Assembly: GCF_012395185.1 (NCBI RefSeq)
Contig: NZ_JAAZTU010000012.1
Span: 1-64,000, forward strand
Direction: 5' to 3'
DNA: 64,000 nt
From: Vibrio aestuarianus
Lineage (GTDB): Bacteria; Pseudomonadota; Gammaproteobacteria; Enterobacterales; Vibrionaceae
The notes below the pieces were generated by a model. That model did no database searches and was not told the origin of the DNA. It saw only the letters and a list, made by a program, of their open reading frames with translations. Below, in pieces: positions 6,873-15,722 of the stretch (position 1 is the stretch's first letter; each line of letters opens with the position of its first letter). The position numbers were made by a program, and so were the translations under genes.

Positions 6873-8099
6873 ATGAAAACCAAATTATTGACCAGCCAAA
6901 TACTACTTACCACTCTTGTTAGCGCCTCTGTCATGGCACAACCGATTGAACCTGAACCAGATGCAAATTTGTTAATCTGGACCGATCACACCACTGTCGA
7001 TTACATGAAGTACGCCGCCCACCAATTCAATCAAGACCTTGGCTACCAGGTGACGTTTGATTTCCGTGGTCTGGCACCGATTGATGCAGCTTCAAGATTA
7101 ATTCAGGATGGAGGCTCCGCTCGCGTTGCAGATGTGGCCGAAATTGAGCATGACCTACTTGGCAGATTAGTGGTCGCCGGTGGTGCGATGGAAAATTTAG
7201 TCTCTGCGGAACATGTCAATTCACATTTTTTACCAAGTGCGGCCAATGCAGCCCGATCTGAAGGCAAGGATTACGGATTTCCGGTCAGCTTTGCTACCAT
7301 TGCTCTGTTCTACAACAAAGATCTTCTTCCACAAGCCCCTGAATCATTTGAAGAGATCATTGAGTTCTCTAAGTCATTTAATGACAACAAAGAACATAAA
7401 TATGCTTTGTTGTGGGATGTGCAGAATTACTATGAGTCACGCATGTTTTTGACCCTATATGGTGCCTACGAGTTCGGTGATAATGGTACCGATGCCAAGG
7501 ATATCGGCATTGCATCTGAAAAAGCGCAACAAGGCTTACAAGCGATGAAGAAACTGCAAACAGCCAACAGCGCTAACCCAATGGATATGCGTAATCCACA
7601 GGTTAGACGGGGTTTATTCAGCGAAGGTAAGGTTGCGGCAATTATCGATGGCCCGTGGGCAATTCAAGGCTATCAAGCATCTAAGGTTAACTATGGTGTG
7701 ATTCCAATCCCTACTCTAGATGGTAAACAGCCAAGAACTTTTTCGACGGTCCGCCTAGCCGTTGTCTCCTCTTTTACAAACTACCCTAAGGCTGCCCAAC
7801 TGTTCGCGAAATACCTCAGTAGCGACAAAATGCTCAAAACACGTTATGAGATGACCAAATCTATCCCACCAGTCCAATCGGTGATGGAAGAGATCATCGT
7901 TGATGCCGATGAGGCCACCTACGCGATCATCAGTCAGGGTTATTTTTCAGATGCAATGCCGTCAATACCCGAAATGGGCTACTTGTGGTCACCAATGGCC
8001 AGTGCGATGACTTCGTTATGGGTCAACGACAAGTCACCAGAGAAGGTGTTAAAGCGCGCAGAGTCAGTGATCAAAGAACAGATCAGTTTACAGGAGTAA
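6873..8099 (+). CDS. Periplasmic maltodextrin/cyclodextrin-binding protein (family 1 SBP)
   Basis: The product has 408 residues from ATG 6873; a TTG at 6861 is in frame but lies in the operator repeat, so ATG is preferred. The signal peptide ends SVMAQ (about 21). The body has the type 1 solute-binding pattern of MalE/CymE: LLIWTDHTT at the N-terminus, FPVSFATIALFYNKDLLP (crossover region), AAIIDGPWAIQGY and a closing helix near QGYFSDAMPS. It delivers ligand to the permeases that follow immediately (8103, 9389). It is the first gene of the rightward operon and likely induced by its substrate through the TrmB regulator and CRP. Confidence 0.88.
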   Translation: MKTKLLTSQILLTTLVSASVMAQPIEPEPDANLLIWTDHTTVDYMKYAAHQFNQDLGYQVTFDFRGLAPIDAASRLIQDGGSARVADVAEIEHDLLGRLVVAGGAMENLVSAEHVNSHFLPSAANAARSEGKDYGFPVSFATIALFYNKDLLPQAPESFEEIIEFSKSFNDNKEHKYALLWDVQNYYESRMFLTLYGAYEFGDNGTDAKDIGIASEKAQQGLQAMKKLQTANSANPMDMRNPQVRRGLFSEGKVAAIIDGPWAIQGYQASKVNYGVIPIPTLDGKQPRTFSTVRLAVVSSFTNYPKAAQLFAKYLSSDKMLKTRYEMTKSIPPVQSVMEEIIVDADEATYAIISQGYFSDAMPSIPEMGYLWSPMASAMTSLWVNDKSPEKVLKRAESVIKEQISLQE

Positions 8100-8102
8100 G
8101 AC

Positions 8103-9389
8103 ATGTTGTTGTCTCAAACTCGAATGCAACCAGTGTTCAATATTTCCGCTTTGATTATGGGCTTAACGCAAATGCGTCAGGGCCACTGGGTCAAAGGGTT
8201 GGTTTGGTTGCTGATCCAAATACTTTTTGTCGTCAACATTCCAGAGCTTAGCCTAGCGTTAAAGCAACTTATAACTTTGGGAGATGTCGCCCAAACCCGT
8301 GAAGGTTTTACCATTATTCAGGGCGATCATTCTGTATTTCTATTGGTAGAAGGGGTCATTGCTCTCATCGCGGTGTTTGTCTTCCTTTGTCTTTATGTAC
8401 TCAACATCAATGACGCTAAGTCATGTCAACCTTGCCAGCTGTCAGCGATTGAGCAAATTAAAGCGATATACGACCGACAGTTTGCCTTACTGGTACTTTC
8501 ACCAGCGATGTTAACCAGTATCGCTTTTATCATTATGCCCATTGTCATCACGGTACTGGTCTCTTTTACCAACTACTCAGCGCCTAACCACATTCCGCCA
8601 AGGAACTTGGTTGACTGGGTCGGGTTTAAAAACTTTATCGCCTTGTTTGAACTTAGAATTTGGTCAAATACCTTTATTGGCGTTGCCACCTGGACGGTGA
8701 TGTGGGCCATTTTAGCCACCATCTGTACCTGCGGCTTTGGCTTTGTACTAGCACTCGCGTTATCAAACAAAAATATTAAGGCGAAAAAGGCTTGGCGCTT
8801 TGTGTTCATATTACCTTATGCCATCCCTGCATTTGTTACTTTGCTGATGTTCCGGTTGCTACTCAATGGCATTGGTCCGGTCAACGCGACCCTAAATAGC
8901 TGGGGCTTTGATTCGGTCGCTTTTCTGTCTGACCCGTGGATGGCTAAAGTGACCGTGATTGCCGTAAGCGTCTGGGTAGGTGCTCCCTACTTCATGCTGC
9001 TCATTTCCGGTGCCTTAACCAATATTCCTCAAGATCTTTATGAAGCCAGTGAAGTCGATGGCGCAAACAAATTCCAACAGTTCAGGGAAATCACTCTGCC
9101 GATGGTATTGCATCAAGTGGCCCCCTCTCTGGTTATGACTTTTGCACATAATTTCAATAACTTTGGCGCAATTTTCCTATTGACCGAAGGTGGCCCTATC
9201 AACCCAGAGTATCGATTTGCCGGACACACTGACATCTTGATCACTTGGATTTACAAATTAACGCTCGATTTCCAGCAGTACCAAATCGCGTCGGTGATTT
9301 CGATAATTATTTTCTTGTTCTTGTCAGTGATTGCAATCTGGCAATTCCGACGGATGTCCTCGTTTAACGATGATGTAGGGATGAAGTAA
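8103..9389 (+). CDS. MalF/CymF-type ABC permease
   Basis: The product has 428 residues with an N-terminal membrane anchor region (hydrophobic stretches near 35-55 and 80-105) and then the conserved MalF permease core. The cytoplasmic EAA loop EASEVDGANKFQQFREITLP contacts the ATPase. It starts 3 bp after the binding-protein stop and overlaps the next permease gene by one base (TAATG). It pairs with the MalG-type subunit to form the inner-membrane channel. Family membership is clear; substrate assignment rests on the neighbours. Confidence 0.9.
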   Translation: MLLSQTRMQPVFNISALIMGLTQMRQGHWVKGLVWLLIQILFVVNIPELSLALKQLITLGDVAQTREGFTIIQGDHSVFLLVEGVIALIAVFVFLCLYVLNINDAKSCQPCQLSAIEQIKAIYDRQFALLVLSPAMLTSIAFIIMPIVITVLVSFTNYSAPNHIPPRNLVDWVGFKNFIALFELRIWSNTFIGVATWTVMWAILATICTCGFGFVLALALSNKNIKAKKAWRFVFILPYAIPAFVTLLMFRLLLNGIGPVNATLNSWGFDSVAFLSDPWMAKVTVIAVSVWVGAPYFMLLISGALTNIPQDLYEASEVDGANKFQQFREITLPMVLHQVAPSLVMTFAHNFNNFGAIFLLTEGGPINPEYRFAGHTDILITWIYKLTLDFQQYQIASVISIIIFLFLSVIAIWQFRRMSSFNDDVGMK

Positions 9390-10222
9390 TGAAGTTTCTA
9401 TTGCAAAAATTAGCCACTGGCTTGATCTATCTGTTCCTCTTTACCAATGCGGCACTCGTACTAGGCCCGGTTCTCTGGACAGTACTGGCGTCATTCAAAC
9501 CGGGAAGCAATATGTTCAGCTCATCGTTTTCCGGATGGGACTTTTCGCTAGAACATTATGTAGCACTGTTTCAAGACACTCCTTACCTCCAGTGGTACCT
9601 CAACACCTTCGCACTGGCGACTGCGAATATGATCATATCGCTAGTGGTGGTGACCATGACCGCCTACGTATTTTCACGCTATCGATTCAAAGGTAAACGC
9701 AATGTATTGATGGGCGTTCTCGTCTTGCAGATGTTCCCAGCCTTTTTATCGATGACAGCGATTTACATCCTGCTCTCCAAACTCAACATGATCGATACCT
9801 ACGCGGGGTTGCTATTCGTCTATGTTGCAGGTTCGCTGCCATTTATGACCTGGTTGGTGAAAGGCTACTTTGATGCGATTCCTACTTCGCTCGATGAAGC
9901 TGCAAAAATCGACGGTGCGGGACACATGACTATTTTCATCGAAATAATCTTACCTCTGGCTAAACCTATATTGGTGTTTGTTGCTCTGGTGTCGTTTACC
10001 GGCCCATGGATGGATTTCATTCTGCCGACACTAATCTTACGTAGTGAAGAGAAAATGACCTTAGCCATTGGTATATTCAGCTGGATCACCTCTAACTCTG
10101 CAGAAAACTTCACCCTATTCGCCGCAGGATCGCTGCTTGTCGCAGTGCCGATTACTTTGCTTTTTGTCGCGACTCAAAAACACATCACCACAGGCTTGGT
10201 GAGTGGCGCAGTAAAAGAATAA
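9389..10222 (+). CDS. MalG/CymG-type ABC permease
   Basis: This is a 277-residue, six-helix inner-membrane permease. The EAA loop EAAKIDGAGHMTIFIEIILP is present at about 171-190, and the MalG-like C-terminus ends TTGLVSGAVKE, as in maltose permeases. It overlaps the preceding permease by one base, indicating translational coupling. It acts with the MalF-type protein, the binding protein and the ATPase encoded at 2648-3787. Confidence 0.9.
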   Translation: MKFLLQKLATGLIYLFLFTNAALVLGPVLWTVLASFKPGSNMFSSSFSGWDFSLEHYVALFQDTPYLQWYLNTFALATANMIISLVVVTMTAYVFSRYRFKGKRNVLMGVLVLQMFPAFLSMTAIYILLSKLNMIDTYAGLLFVYVAGSLPFMTWLVKGYFDAIPTSLDEAAKIDGAGHMTIFIEIILPLAKPILVFVALVSFTGPWMDFILPTLILRSEEKMTLAIGIFSWITSNSAENFTLFAAGSLLVAVPITLLFVATQKHITTGLVSGAVKE

Positions 10223-10239
10223 TAACAGGACCATTATTT

Positions 10240-12009
10240 ATGATTACCCGAAGCTCGCTTATACACACCGTCAAAAGTGCTGACAGCTACGCCTATGATG
10301 AGAAGACTTTGCACCTCCGATTAAAAAGTGCCAAAGGCGAAATTGATCGTGTTGGTTTATGGATAGGGGATCCTTATCGATGGGCTGAAGGAGGATTAGA
10401 CGGTGGTAACCTAGGTGGCAGTGATGCCCACGGTTGGGTCGGTGGCAATGAAATTCCCATGCAACTAGAAGGTGTCACTGAGCATCACGACCACTGGTTT
10501 GCGGAATTTACACCACCAAAGCGCCGTAGTCGTTACGGATTTATCCTGTATGGCAAAGAGGGTGAGAAGATAGTGTTTGGCGAAAAACGTACTGTTGATC
10601 TCGACTGTCAGGCAATCGAAGAAAAAGAACTGAGTAATCTGAGCAACTTTTTCTGTTTCCCTTACATCAATCCCAAAGATGTTCTTAAGACACCTGACTG
10701 GATTAAATCAACCGTTTGGTACCAGGTTTTTCCTGAACGATTCGCCAATGGCAGGCCAGAAATAAGCCCTAAAGGTGCCGAACCATGGGGCAGTGTGCCC
10801 ACGTCTCGCAACTTTATGGGTGGCGATCTTTGGGGAGTGATTGAACACCTTGATTACCTGCAGGAATTAGGCATCAACGGCCTCTATCTCTGTCCTATTT
10901 TTACCGCGAATACCAACCACAAATACGATACCGTAGATTACTTTAACGTCGATCCTCATTTTGGTGGCAACGAGGCATTTAGAACTCTGATTCAAGAAGC
11001 CCACGAGCGAGGCATGAAAGTCATGCTCGATGCAGTCTTCAATCACATCGGGGACCAACATCCATTTTGGTTAGATGTGGTGAACAATGGTGAGAAATCG
11101 CCGTACGCAGATTGGTTTTGGATCAATCAGTTCCCAGTTTACCCTGAGACTGACAAGTCAGAATGGGATTGCTGGAACTTTAACTACGAAACCTTCGGTA
11201 ATGTACTTGAGATGCCCAAACTCAACACTGAACATCCGCCGTGCCGCCAGTACCTGTTAGAGGTCGCCCGTTATTGGGTCGAAGAATTTGACATCGATGG
11301 CTGGCGACTGGATGTGGCCAATGAAGTCGATCATCAATTCTGGCGCGAATTTCGTAACGTCGTCAAACAGGTGAAGCCCGATTGTTACATTCTCGGTGAG
11401 ATTTGGCATGAAGGTATGCCTTGGCTGCGTGGTGATCAGTACGACTCACTGATGAACTACCCGATGACTCAAGCCATCACCGATTACTTTGCGCTTGATG
11501 CACATAACAAACAGCAGTTTATGGAAACAGTGACCAGTGCTTATTTGGCCTATCCGCGTAACGTTAATGAAGCGATGTTTAACTTGCTTGAAAGCCATGA
11601 TACGACCCGATTGATTAGCCTTTGTGGTAAAGATCTTCGTCGAGCGAAACTGGCGTATCTGTTCATGTTCACTCAGGTTGGCGCTCCCTGTATTTATTAT
11701 GGTGGCGAAGTCGCTATGGAAGGGCAAAAAGGCATGGGGCTTGAAGATAACCGCCGCTGCATGAACTGGTCTCCTAATCAGACAGAGCTCGATTTCAAAG
11801 CCTTCATTCAACACCTAATTGAACTTAGAAAAAGTGATGATTGCTTTAACCTGCCATTTATTAACTGGCTCGACACTCATCATCCAGCTGTCGTCGGCTA
11901 TCAACGCGGTTCAAGACGCTTCTTGCTCAACAACAGCGAATCGCCAGCGACCGTAGAGCTTGATGGTACTGACATCAACTTAGCGGCTTACGGATACTGG
12001 TACAACTAA
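10240..12009 (+). CDS. Cyclomaltodextrinase / neopullulanase (GH13_20)
   Basis: This 589-residue cytoplasmic enzyme has no signal peptide and would linearise imported cyclodextrins and cleave maltodextrins. An N-terminal CBM34-like domain (about 1-125) precedes the GH13 barrel. Motifs: MLDAVFNHIG, GWRLDVANEVDH (nucleophile Asp), ILGEIWHE (acid/base Glu), LLESHDTTR (third Asp), and MPKLN, which marks the neopullulanase/cyclomaltodextrinase subfamily. It follows the permease gene by 17 bp. The lack of a signal peptide contrasts with the secreted CGTase and places ring opening after import. Confidence 0.9.
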   Translation: MITRSSLIHTVKSADSYAYDEKTLHLRLKSAKGEIDRVGLWIGDPYRWAEGGLDGGNLGGSDAHGWVGGNEIPMQLEGVTEHHDHWFAEFTPPKRRSRYGFILYGKEGEKIVFGEKRTVDLDCQAIEEKELSNLSNFFCFPYINPKDVLKTPDWIKSTVWYQVFPERFANGRPEISPKGAEPWGSVPTSRNFMGGDLWGVIEHLDYLQELGINGLYLCPIFTANTNHKYDTVDYFNVDPHFGGNEAFRTLIQEAHERGMKVMLDAVFNHIGDQHPFWLDVVNNGEKSPYADWFWINQFPVYPETDKSEWDCWNFNYETFGNVLEMPKLNTEHPPCRQYLLEVARYWVEEFDIDGWRLDVANEVDHQFWREFRNVVKQVKPDCYILGEIWHEGMPWLRGDQYDSLMNYPMTQAITDYFALDAHNKQQFMETVTSAYLAYPRNVNEAMFNLLESHDTTRLISLCGKDLRRAKLAYLFMFTQVGAPCIYYGGEVAMEGQKGMGLEDNRRCMNWSPNQTELDFKAFIQHLIELRKSDDCFNLPFINWLDTHHPAVVGYQRGSRRFLLNNSESPATVELDGTDINLAAYGYWYN

Positions 12010-12022
12010 GCGAGGACAATGT

Positions 12023-12922
12023 ATGTATCTAGGGATCTCGATAGATAAGATTCAACTCAAAGCGACGGTACTCGATGCGCAACTTAATACCTTGTATTCA
12101 AGTCAGCAGAGCCTTGCTCACACCGCACAAGCGGTGAAGCAGCAGGTATTTCAGGTAGTAGACAACTTCCAATGGATTTACAGTTCCTTCTGTTACATTG
12201 GGTTGGCGATAACCGGTGAAGTCCAAGATCAGCTTGAGCAGCATCAACTGGTTTTAGACACCTTGATTGAACAGCACTATCGAATCCCTTGCAGTCAAAC
12301 TAACTTTGTTGAGGCTGGGTTACACAACTCTCCTGAGGTGTTATCGGAGATAAAGATTGGAGATGTACTCTGCGTTGTGGTTGATAATGAGTGTGAACTT
12401 TACTGCTATACCAGAACTCGCAGAGGCATCCCCCAACGCACTATGCGATCTATCCCATGGGCACACGTTGCTTTACCTGGCTACGATTTCGTCCTAGATG
12501 GTCTGGTCCCCGCATGCCCCTGCAACAGTGAAGCGTGCACTGAACAGTTTGTTTGCGTCTCAGGGTTAGAGCGACAGTATGAACAGATCCTGCTTCAACG
12601 AGCAAACGTGAAAGAGATTTTTAGCGCTCTGGATTCTGGCGACCTTATCGCCGCGCGTACATATCGACGCTACATTGATCAGTTAGCGCGCGCGCTCACA
12701 CCACATATCGAACAGAACTTGCCCAAAAGTGTGTTAATGCTTGGCAGCGTATCGCGCTATGCGCCGATCTCAAGTGACCTCAGAGTGGCACTAAGTCGCT
12801 ATTGTGCTCTCTCTCCGCTTCCGACAATAATGGCTCTGCCTTATGAGGATTTTTCGATTGCTCGCGGCGCAGTTCAAACAAAACCGCAACGACTTGCACG
12901 TCAAGTTAGGCTCAGAGCTTAA
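12023..12922 (+). CDS. Degenerate ROK-family protein
   Basis: The product has 299 residues. The zinc-binding ROK signature is recognisable as CPCNSEACTEQFVCVSG (about 172-188), and the surrounding fold pattern (PWAHVALPGYDF, LMLGSVSRYAP) fits ROK sugar kinases/repressors. The N-terminal phosphate motif DxGGT is replaced by SIDKIQLKA, and the catalytic ND of the NDANAAA motif appears as NFVEAG. No DNA-binding N-terminus exists. It is thus probably not a kinase but a sugar-sensing or structural partner (inference). It is co-transcribed 13 bp after the cyclomaltodextrinase gene and 57 bp before the regulator gene. Confidence 0.65.
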   Translation: MYLGISIDKIQLKATVLDAQLNTLYSSQQSLAHTAQAVKQQVFQVVDNFQWIYSSFCYIGLAITGEVQDQLEQHQLVLDTLIEQHYRIPCSQTNFVEAGLHNSPEVLSEIKIGDVLCVVVDNECELYCYTRTRRGIPQRTMRSIPWAHVALPGYDFVLDGLVPACPCNSEACTEQFVCVSGLERQYEQILLQRANVKEIFSALDSGDLIAARTYRRYIDQLARALTPHIEQNLPKSVLMLGSVSRYAPISSDLRVALSRYCALSPLPTIMALPYEDFSIARGAVQTKPQRLARQVRLRA

Positions 12923-12979
12923 CCAGTGATAACCTAACCAAAATGGAACACAATATTGAATAATTTTAGAGGGCAAACC

Positions 12980-13795
12980 GTGTCAGACTTGGTGACAAAG
13001 TTGATGAATTTTGGTTTTACAAAAACGGACTCCTTGGTATATATCAACCTTCTCAAAAACGGTTGTGCCAGTGGTTACAAGATCGCGAAAGATATCTCGT
13101 TGTCGCGTTCTTCTGTTTACTCTTCCATCGACAACCTATACAAGAATGGTTATATCTTTATGTCTGATGGCGATACCAAAGAGTACGAAGCCAAATCACC
13201 TGAACTTATCTTTAACCAGATCGAGAAAAACACGGTAGAAAACATTCATATCCTCAAAAAAGAGCTGTCACGAATGATGCTCACTGAGGAAAAAGAGTTT
13301 GTTTTCAATGTCTCTGGTATAGACAACTTGGTGCAAAAAGCCAAAGAGGTGATCGAATTGGCGCAGGTGGAAATATACTTAAACACCGATTTCCAACTCG
13401 ACCCAAGATTCTCGCCAGAATTAAACGATGCTGCTGAGCGTGGGGTGCGCATTATCGCTTTCTCGTTTAATCGCATTGCTGTACCTCATGCAAAGATTGA
13501 ACTTTATGCTCGCTCTGATATTGAAGAAACCGAATACCCTTCGCACCGCTTTATGCTCGTTGCCGACATGAAGCAAGGCTTAATGTTCTCACACCGTGAA
13601 GAAGCTGTCGGCTTGTATACCAACAACCGCCTGTTGGTCAAGATGATTGCTGAACACATCCACAGTGATATTTACCTCACTGAATACGAAAAGCTGGCTC
13701 CTGAAAAGCGTATCCGCATCGGCACAATTCACGAACTGGACAATGCGATGGTTCATGATGATATGAAACGTCAGCCCCATGAAATTACTCCGTAA
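12980..13795 (+). CDS. TrmB-family transcriptional regulator
   Basis: The product has 271 residues from GTG 12980, chosen for the AGAGGG ribosome site 6 bp upstream; an in-frame TTG at 12956 lacks one. Residues 1-75 form a winged helix: LMNFGFTKTDSLVYINLL, then GYKIAKDISLSRSSVYSSID and NLYKNGYI. A short coiled segment (about 80-105) follows. The C-terminal sugar-sensing-like part resembles TrmB proteins, first known from archaeal maltose/trehalose control. It ends the rightward operon and is the probable controller of both units through the repeat at 6831-6863. A regulator of this family in a gammaproteobacterial island is uncommon. Confidence 0.75.
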   Translation: MSDLVTKLMNFGFTKTDSLVYINLLKNGCASGYKIAKDISLSRSSVYSSIDNLYKNGYIFMSDGDTKEYEAKSPELIFNQIEKNTVENIHILKKELSRMMLTEEKEFVFNVSGIDNLVQKAKEVIELAQVEIYLNTDFQLDPRFSPELNDAAERGVRIIAFSFNRIAVPHAKIELYARSDIEETEYPSHRFMLVADMKQGLMFSHREEAVGLYTNNRLLVKMIAEHIHSDIYLTEYEKLAPEKRIRIGTIHELDNAMVHDDMKRQPHEITP

Positions 13796-14298
13796 AGGCA
13801 GATAGCTCTACCCAGTACACATTGTAAACACTTCAAATACAGAATATAAAGATATTGGACTTCCATCTTTATTGCTGCGATTAGAAGATAATTGTTGGAT
13901 TATAGCTACTGTAGAAGCTCAATTTAGTCGTGGTATGCATTTGTAAAGATCGCCATAGGATATAGCGCCAGTTTATGACCGGTTAAATTAACTGAAGTGA
14001 CGCCATACCAGTAATTTAAGGCTTCAAGATACTTTTTCTAATCACGCAGAAGCTTGTTATGCAATAGCTCTAGCTCGTTCTGTCCAAAAGTGTGACAGGT
14101 ATTAGTTGAGCTTGGAAGGTTAGTAAGTTCAGTAACTAACTTGCTAAACTAACGTTATGAGGTAAGTCATCGGATTTATCTTGACGCTAAGCTATGAAGC
14201 GAGCTTTAATCTGTACCAGACAGATGACTAAATTGATTTTCTTTAAATCTAGATAACCAATTGTAAAATAATCGTATTTTTGTTTTTCCGTTGAATTT

Positions 14299-14325
14299 AA
14301 ATCTCTATCTCTCCGCCACATTTAA
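14299..14325 (+). repeat. Direct repeat copy 2 (putative att site), tRNA-Ser 3' end
   Basis: It is identical to 107-133 except for one base (T for C). It includes the acceptor 3' strand and CCA (CCA ends at 14318). Sequence 5' of it no longer resembles a tRNA body, so this is only the terminal att core. Confidence 0.65.
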
Positions 14326-14326
14326 G

Positions 14327-14349
14327 CCCTTGATTTATCAAGGGTTTTT
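14327..14349 (+). terminator. Terminator after second tRNA-Ser 3' end
   Basis: CCCTTGA (14327-14333), a TTTA loop and TCAAGGG (14338-14344) are followed by TTTTT. It occupies the same relative position as the terminator after copy 1. Confidence 0.75.
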
Positions 14350-14464
14350 CTCGTTTCAAGGCGATCAAATATCACCTAACACAAATAGCTGATACATATG
14401 TATTGGGCTGATTACTACCCTACTGATTTGCTTATTTATCCTCTTTTAAAGGATAACCAATATG

Positions 14465-15454
14465 TTAATGTAGGACCATACGCCATAACTTAGTCCTATA
14501 TCTAACAATGACTAGTAAGACAACTAACCAGCTTACACTCCCACCACTGTCTTGTTGTGGTGCAATACTTGGTTTCGCTTGCTCAACCAAAGTCCGTACA
14601 CCATTTCGGGTTTCGACATAATACTTGGGTAGTTCAACATTGGTAATGACTCGGTTTATCCAGGACTGATAGTCATAAAGTTCCGTAAATACCGAAGTTA
14701 CGGGTTGGCTGCTGTCGCCACAAATTGCCGGGCCAAAGCTAGTTAAACCGATTTGTATATATTGAAAGCCGTTAAACCAATACACTGGACCACCTGAATC
14801 ACCTGAGCAGGTGGAATTCTTATAAGAACCATTTAATGCCCCATCAAAACAGATGTGAGTTGATGTCAAAGCTGAGCCATAATATGCAGCGCACGTTGCA
14901 TGATCGACAAAATCAAGCGTTGTCTCTTGCAGTCGAGTACTACCGAAAACATTCCCAGCAATAAGACCATGACCGATAGTTCTATAAACACCATTTAATG
15001 GATAGCTGTCATTAAGTTGAACATTGAGAAGGCTAGAATAGTCAGTAACGTTTAGGGGCGTTTCTAACTTAATTATCGCAATATCATCTTGCCATAACGT
15101 TTCTTCAGTACCGACGTAGCTATCGAGGTAATAGAAAGCCGACGCACGTGACTGTTGGATATTGCCGTACGGAAAATCTGCGGCATCATCAAGTTGTGGT
15201 ACAACTACGGTATAAAGCATCGTGTCTGGTTCATTATAAATACAGTGGGCTGCTGTCAGAATGAACTGGTCGTTGATAATACTTGCACCGCAAAAACTAT
15301 GAGTACTGTACTGCGTAGTAGTTTGATAGAAAAGACTCGCGAATGAAGGGTATGTTGCCGAAGTGGTATCCGTACCATTAACAATATAAGGTTGAATGTC
15401 GACTGCGCTTACGCTGGCAGAAAAAAGTAAAACCAATAATATCCGTTTATGCAT
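14465..15454 (-). CDS. Secreted trypsin-like serine protease with GlyGly-CTERM anchor
   Basis: The product has 329 residues from ATG 15454, chosen because MHKRILLVLLFSASVSA is a good signal peptide; an upstream in-frame start adds 13 residues. The chymotrypsin fold has activation sequence YIVNG, catalytic His in LTAAHC, Asp in DDIAII, and Ser in CSGDSGGP. The C-terminus DSGGSVSW, hydrophobic stretch, then basic tail (RYRTKLWRM) is a GlyGly-CTERM rhombosortase signal. That predicts type II secretion, cleavage and surface anchoring, as for the Vibrio Ves proteases. It lies just right of the island's att copy, read toward it. Confidence 0.88.
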   Translation of the reverse strand: MHKRILLVLLFSASVSAVDIQPYIVNGTDTTSATYPSFASLFYQTTTQYSTHSFCGASIINDQFILTAAHCIYNEPDTMLYTVVVPQLDDAADFPYGNIQQSRASAFYYLDSYVGTEETLWQDDIAIIKLETPLNVTDYSSLLNVQLNDSYPLNGVYRTIGHGLIAGNVFGSTRLQETTLDFVDHATCAAYYGSALTSTHICFDGALNGSYKNSTCSGDSGGPVYWFNGFQYIQIGLTSFGPAICGDSSQPVTSVFTELYDYQSWINRVITNVELPKYYVETRNGVRTLVEQAKPSIAPQQDSGGSVSWLVVLLVIVRYRTKLWRMVLH

Positions 15455-15522
15455 AAGCTCACATCTTCGTTTTAAGATCATATTAATCGTCACCGATAAT
15501 AAGTATAGCTGTGAATAGGGGC

Positions 15523-15650
15523 TATACCCTTCCTACTTGAAGTTGCAGCAGTGTTGGCTACATTCGCTCACCCCAATCACATAGTTTATCTATGCTCATG
15601 GGGATGAACTCACTTGCCGCCTACCTGCAACTTCAAGTTGTTTGGGTATA
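15523..15650. repeat. ERIC-type intergenic repeat (full, 128 bp)
   Basis: It is bounded by TATACCC and GGGTATA inverted ends. It contains the ERIC core (CGCTCACCCCAATCAC and CATGGGGATGAACT), and its two halves are largely complementary, so it can fold into a long hairpin. A second full copy of equal length lies in opposite orientation at 58128-58255. It sits between the protease start and the galE stop. Confidence 0.85.
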
Positions 15651-15722
15651 TGAATGTAGAATTAAACGACCTAACTAACATAGATTCCTTGAAAAGCCAG
15701 TCAGTTGACTGGCTTGATTGCA

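Larger units (their letters stand above)
13796..14464. other. Intergenic region at right end of island
   Basis: This stretch of about 670 bp has no convincing coding frame. It is AT-rich and holds the second tRNA-Ser 3' end copy (14299-14325), its terminator and a further decayed sequence resembling the region after copy 1. Confidence 0.6.

Noticed and set aside
11446..11814. 122-residue frame antisense to the cyclomaltodextrinase gene
   Set aside because: Shadow of a well-supported gene; no recognisable motifs.
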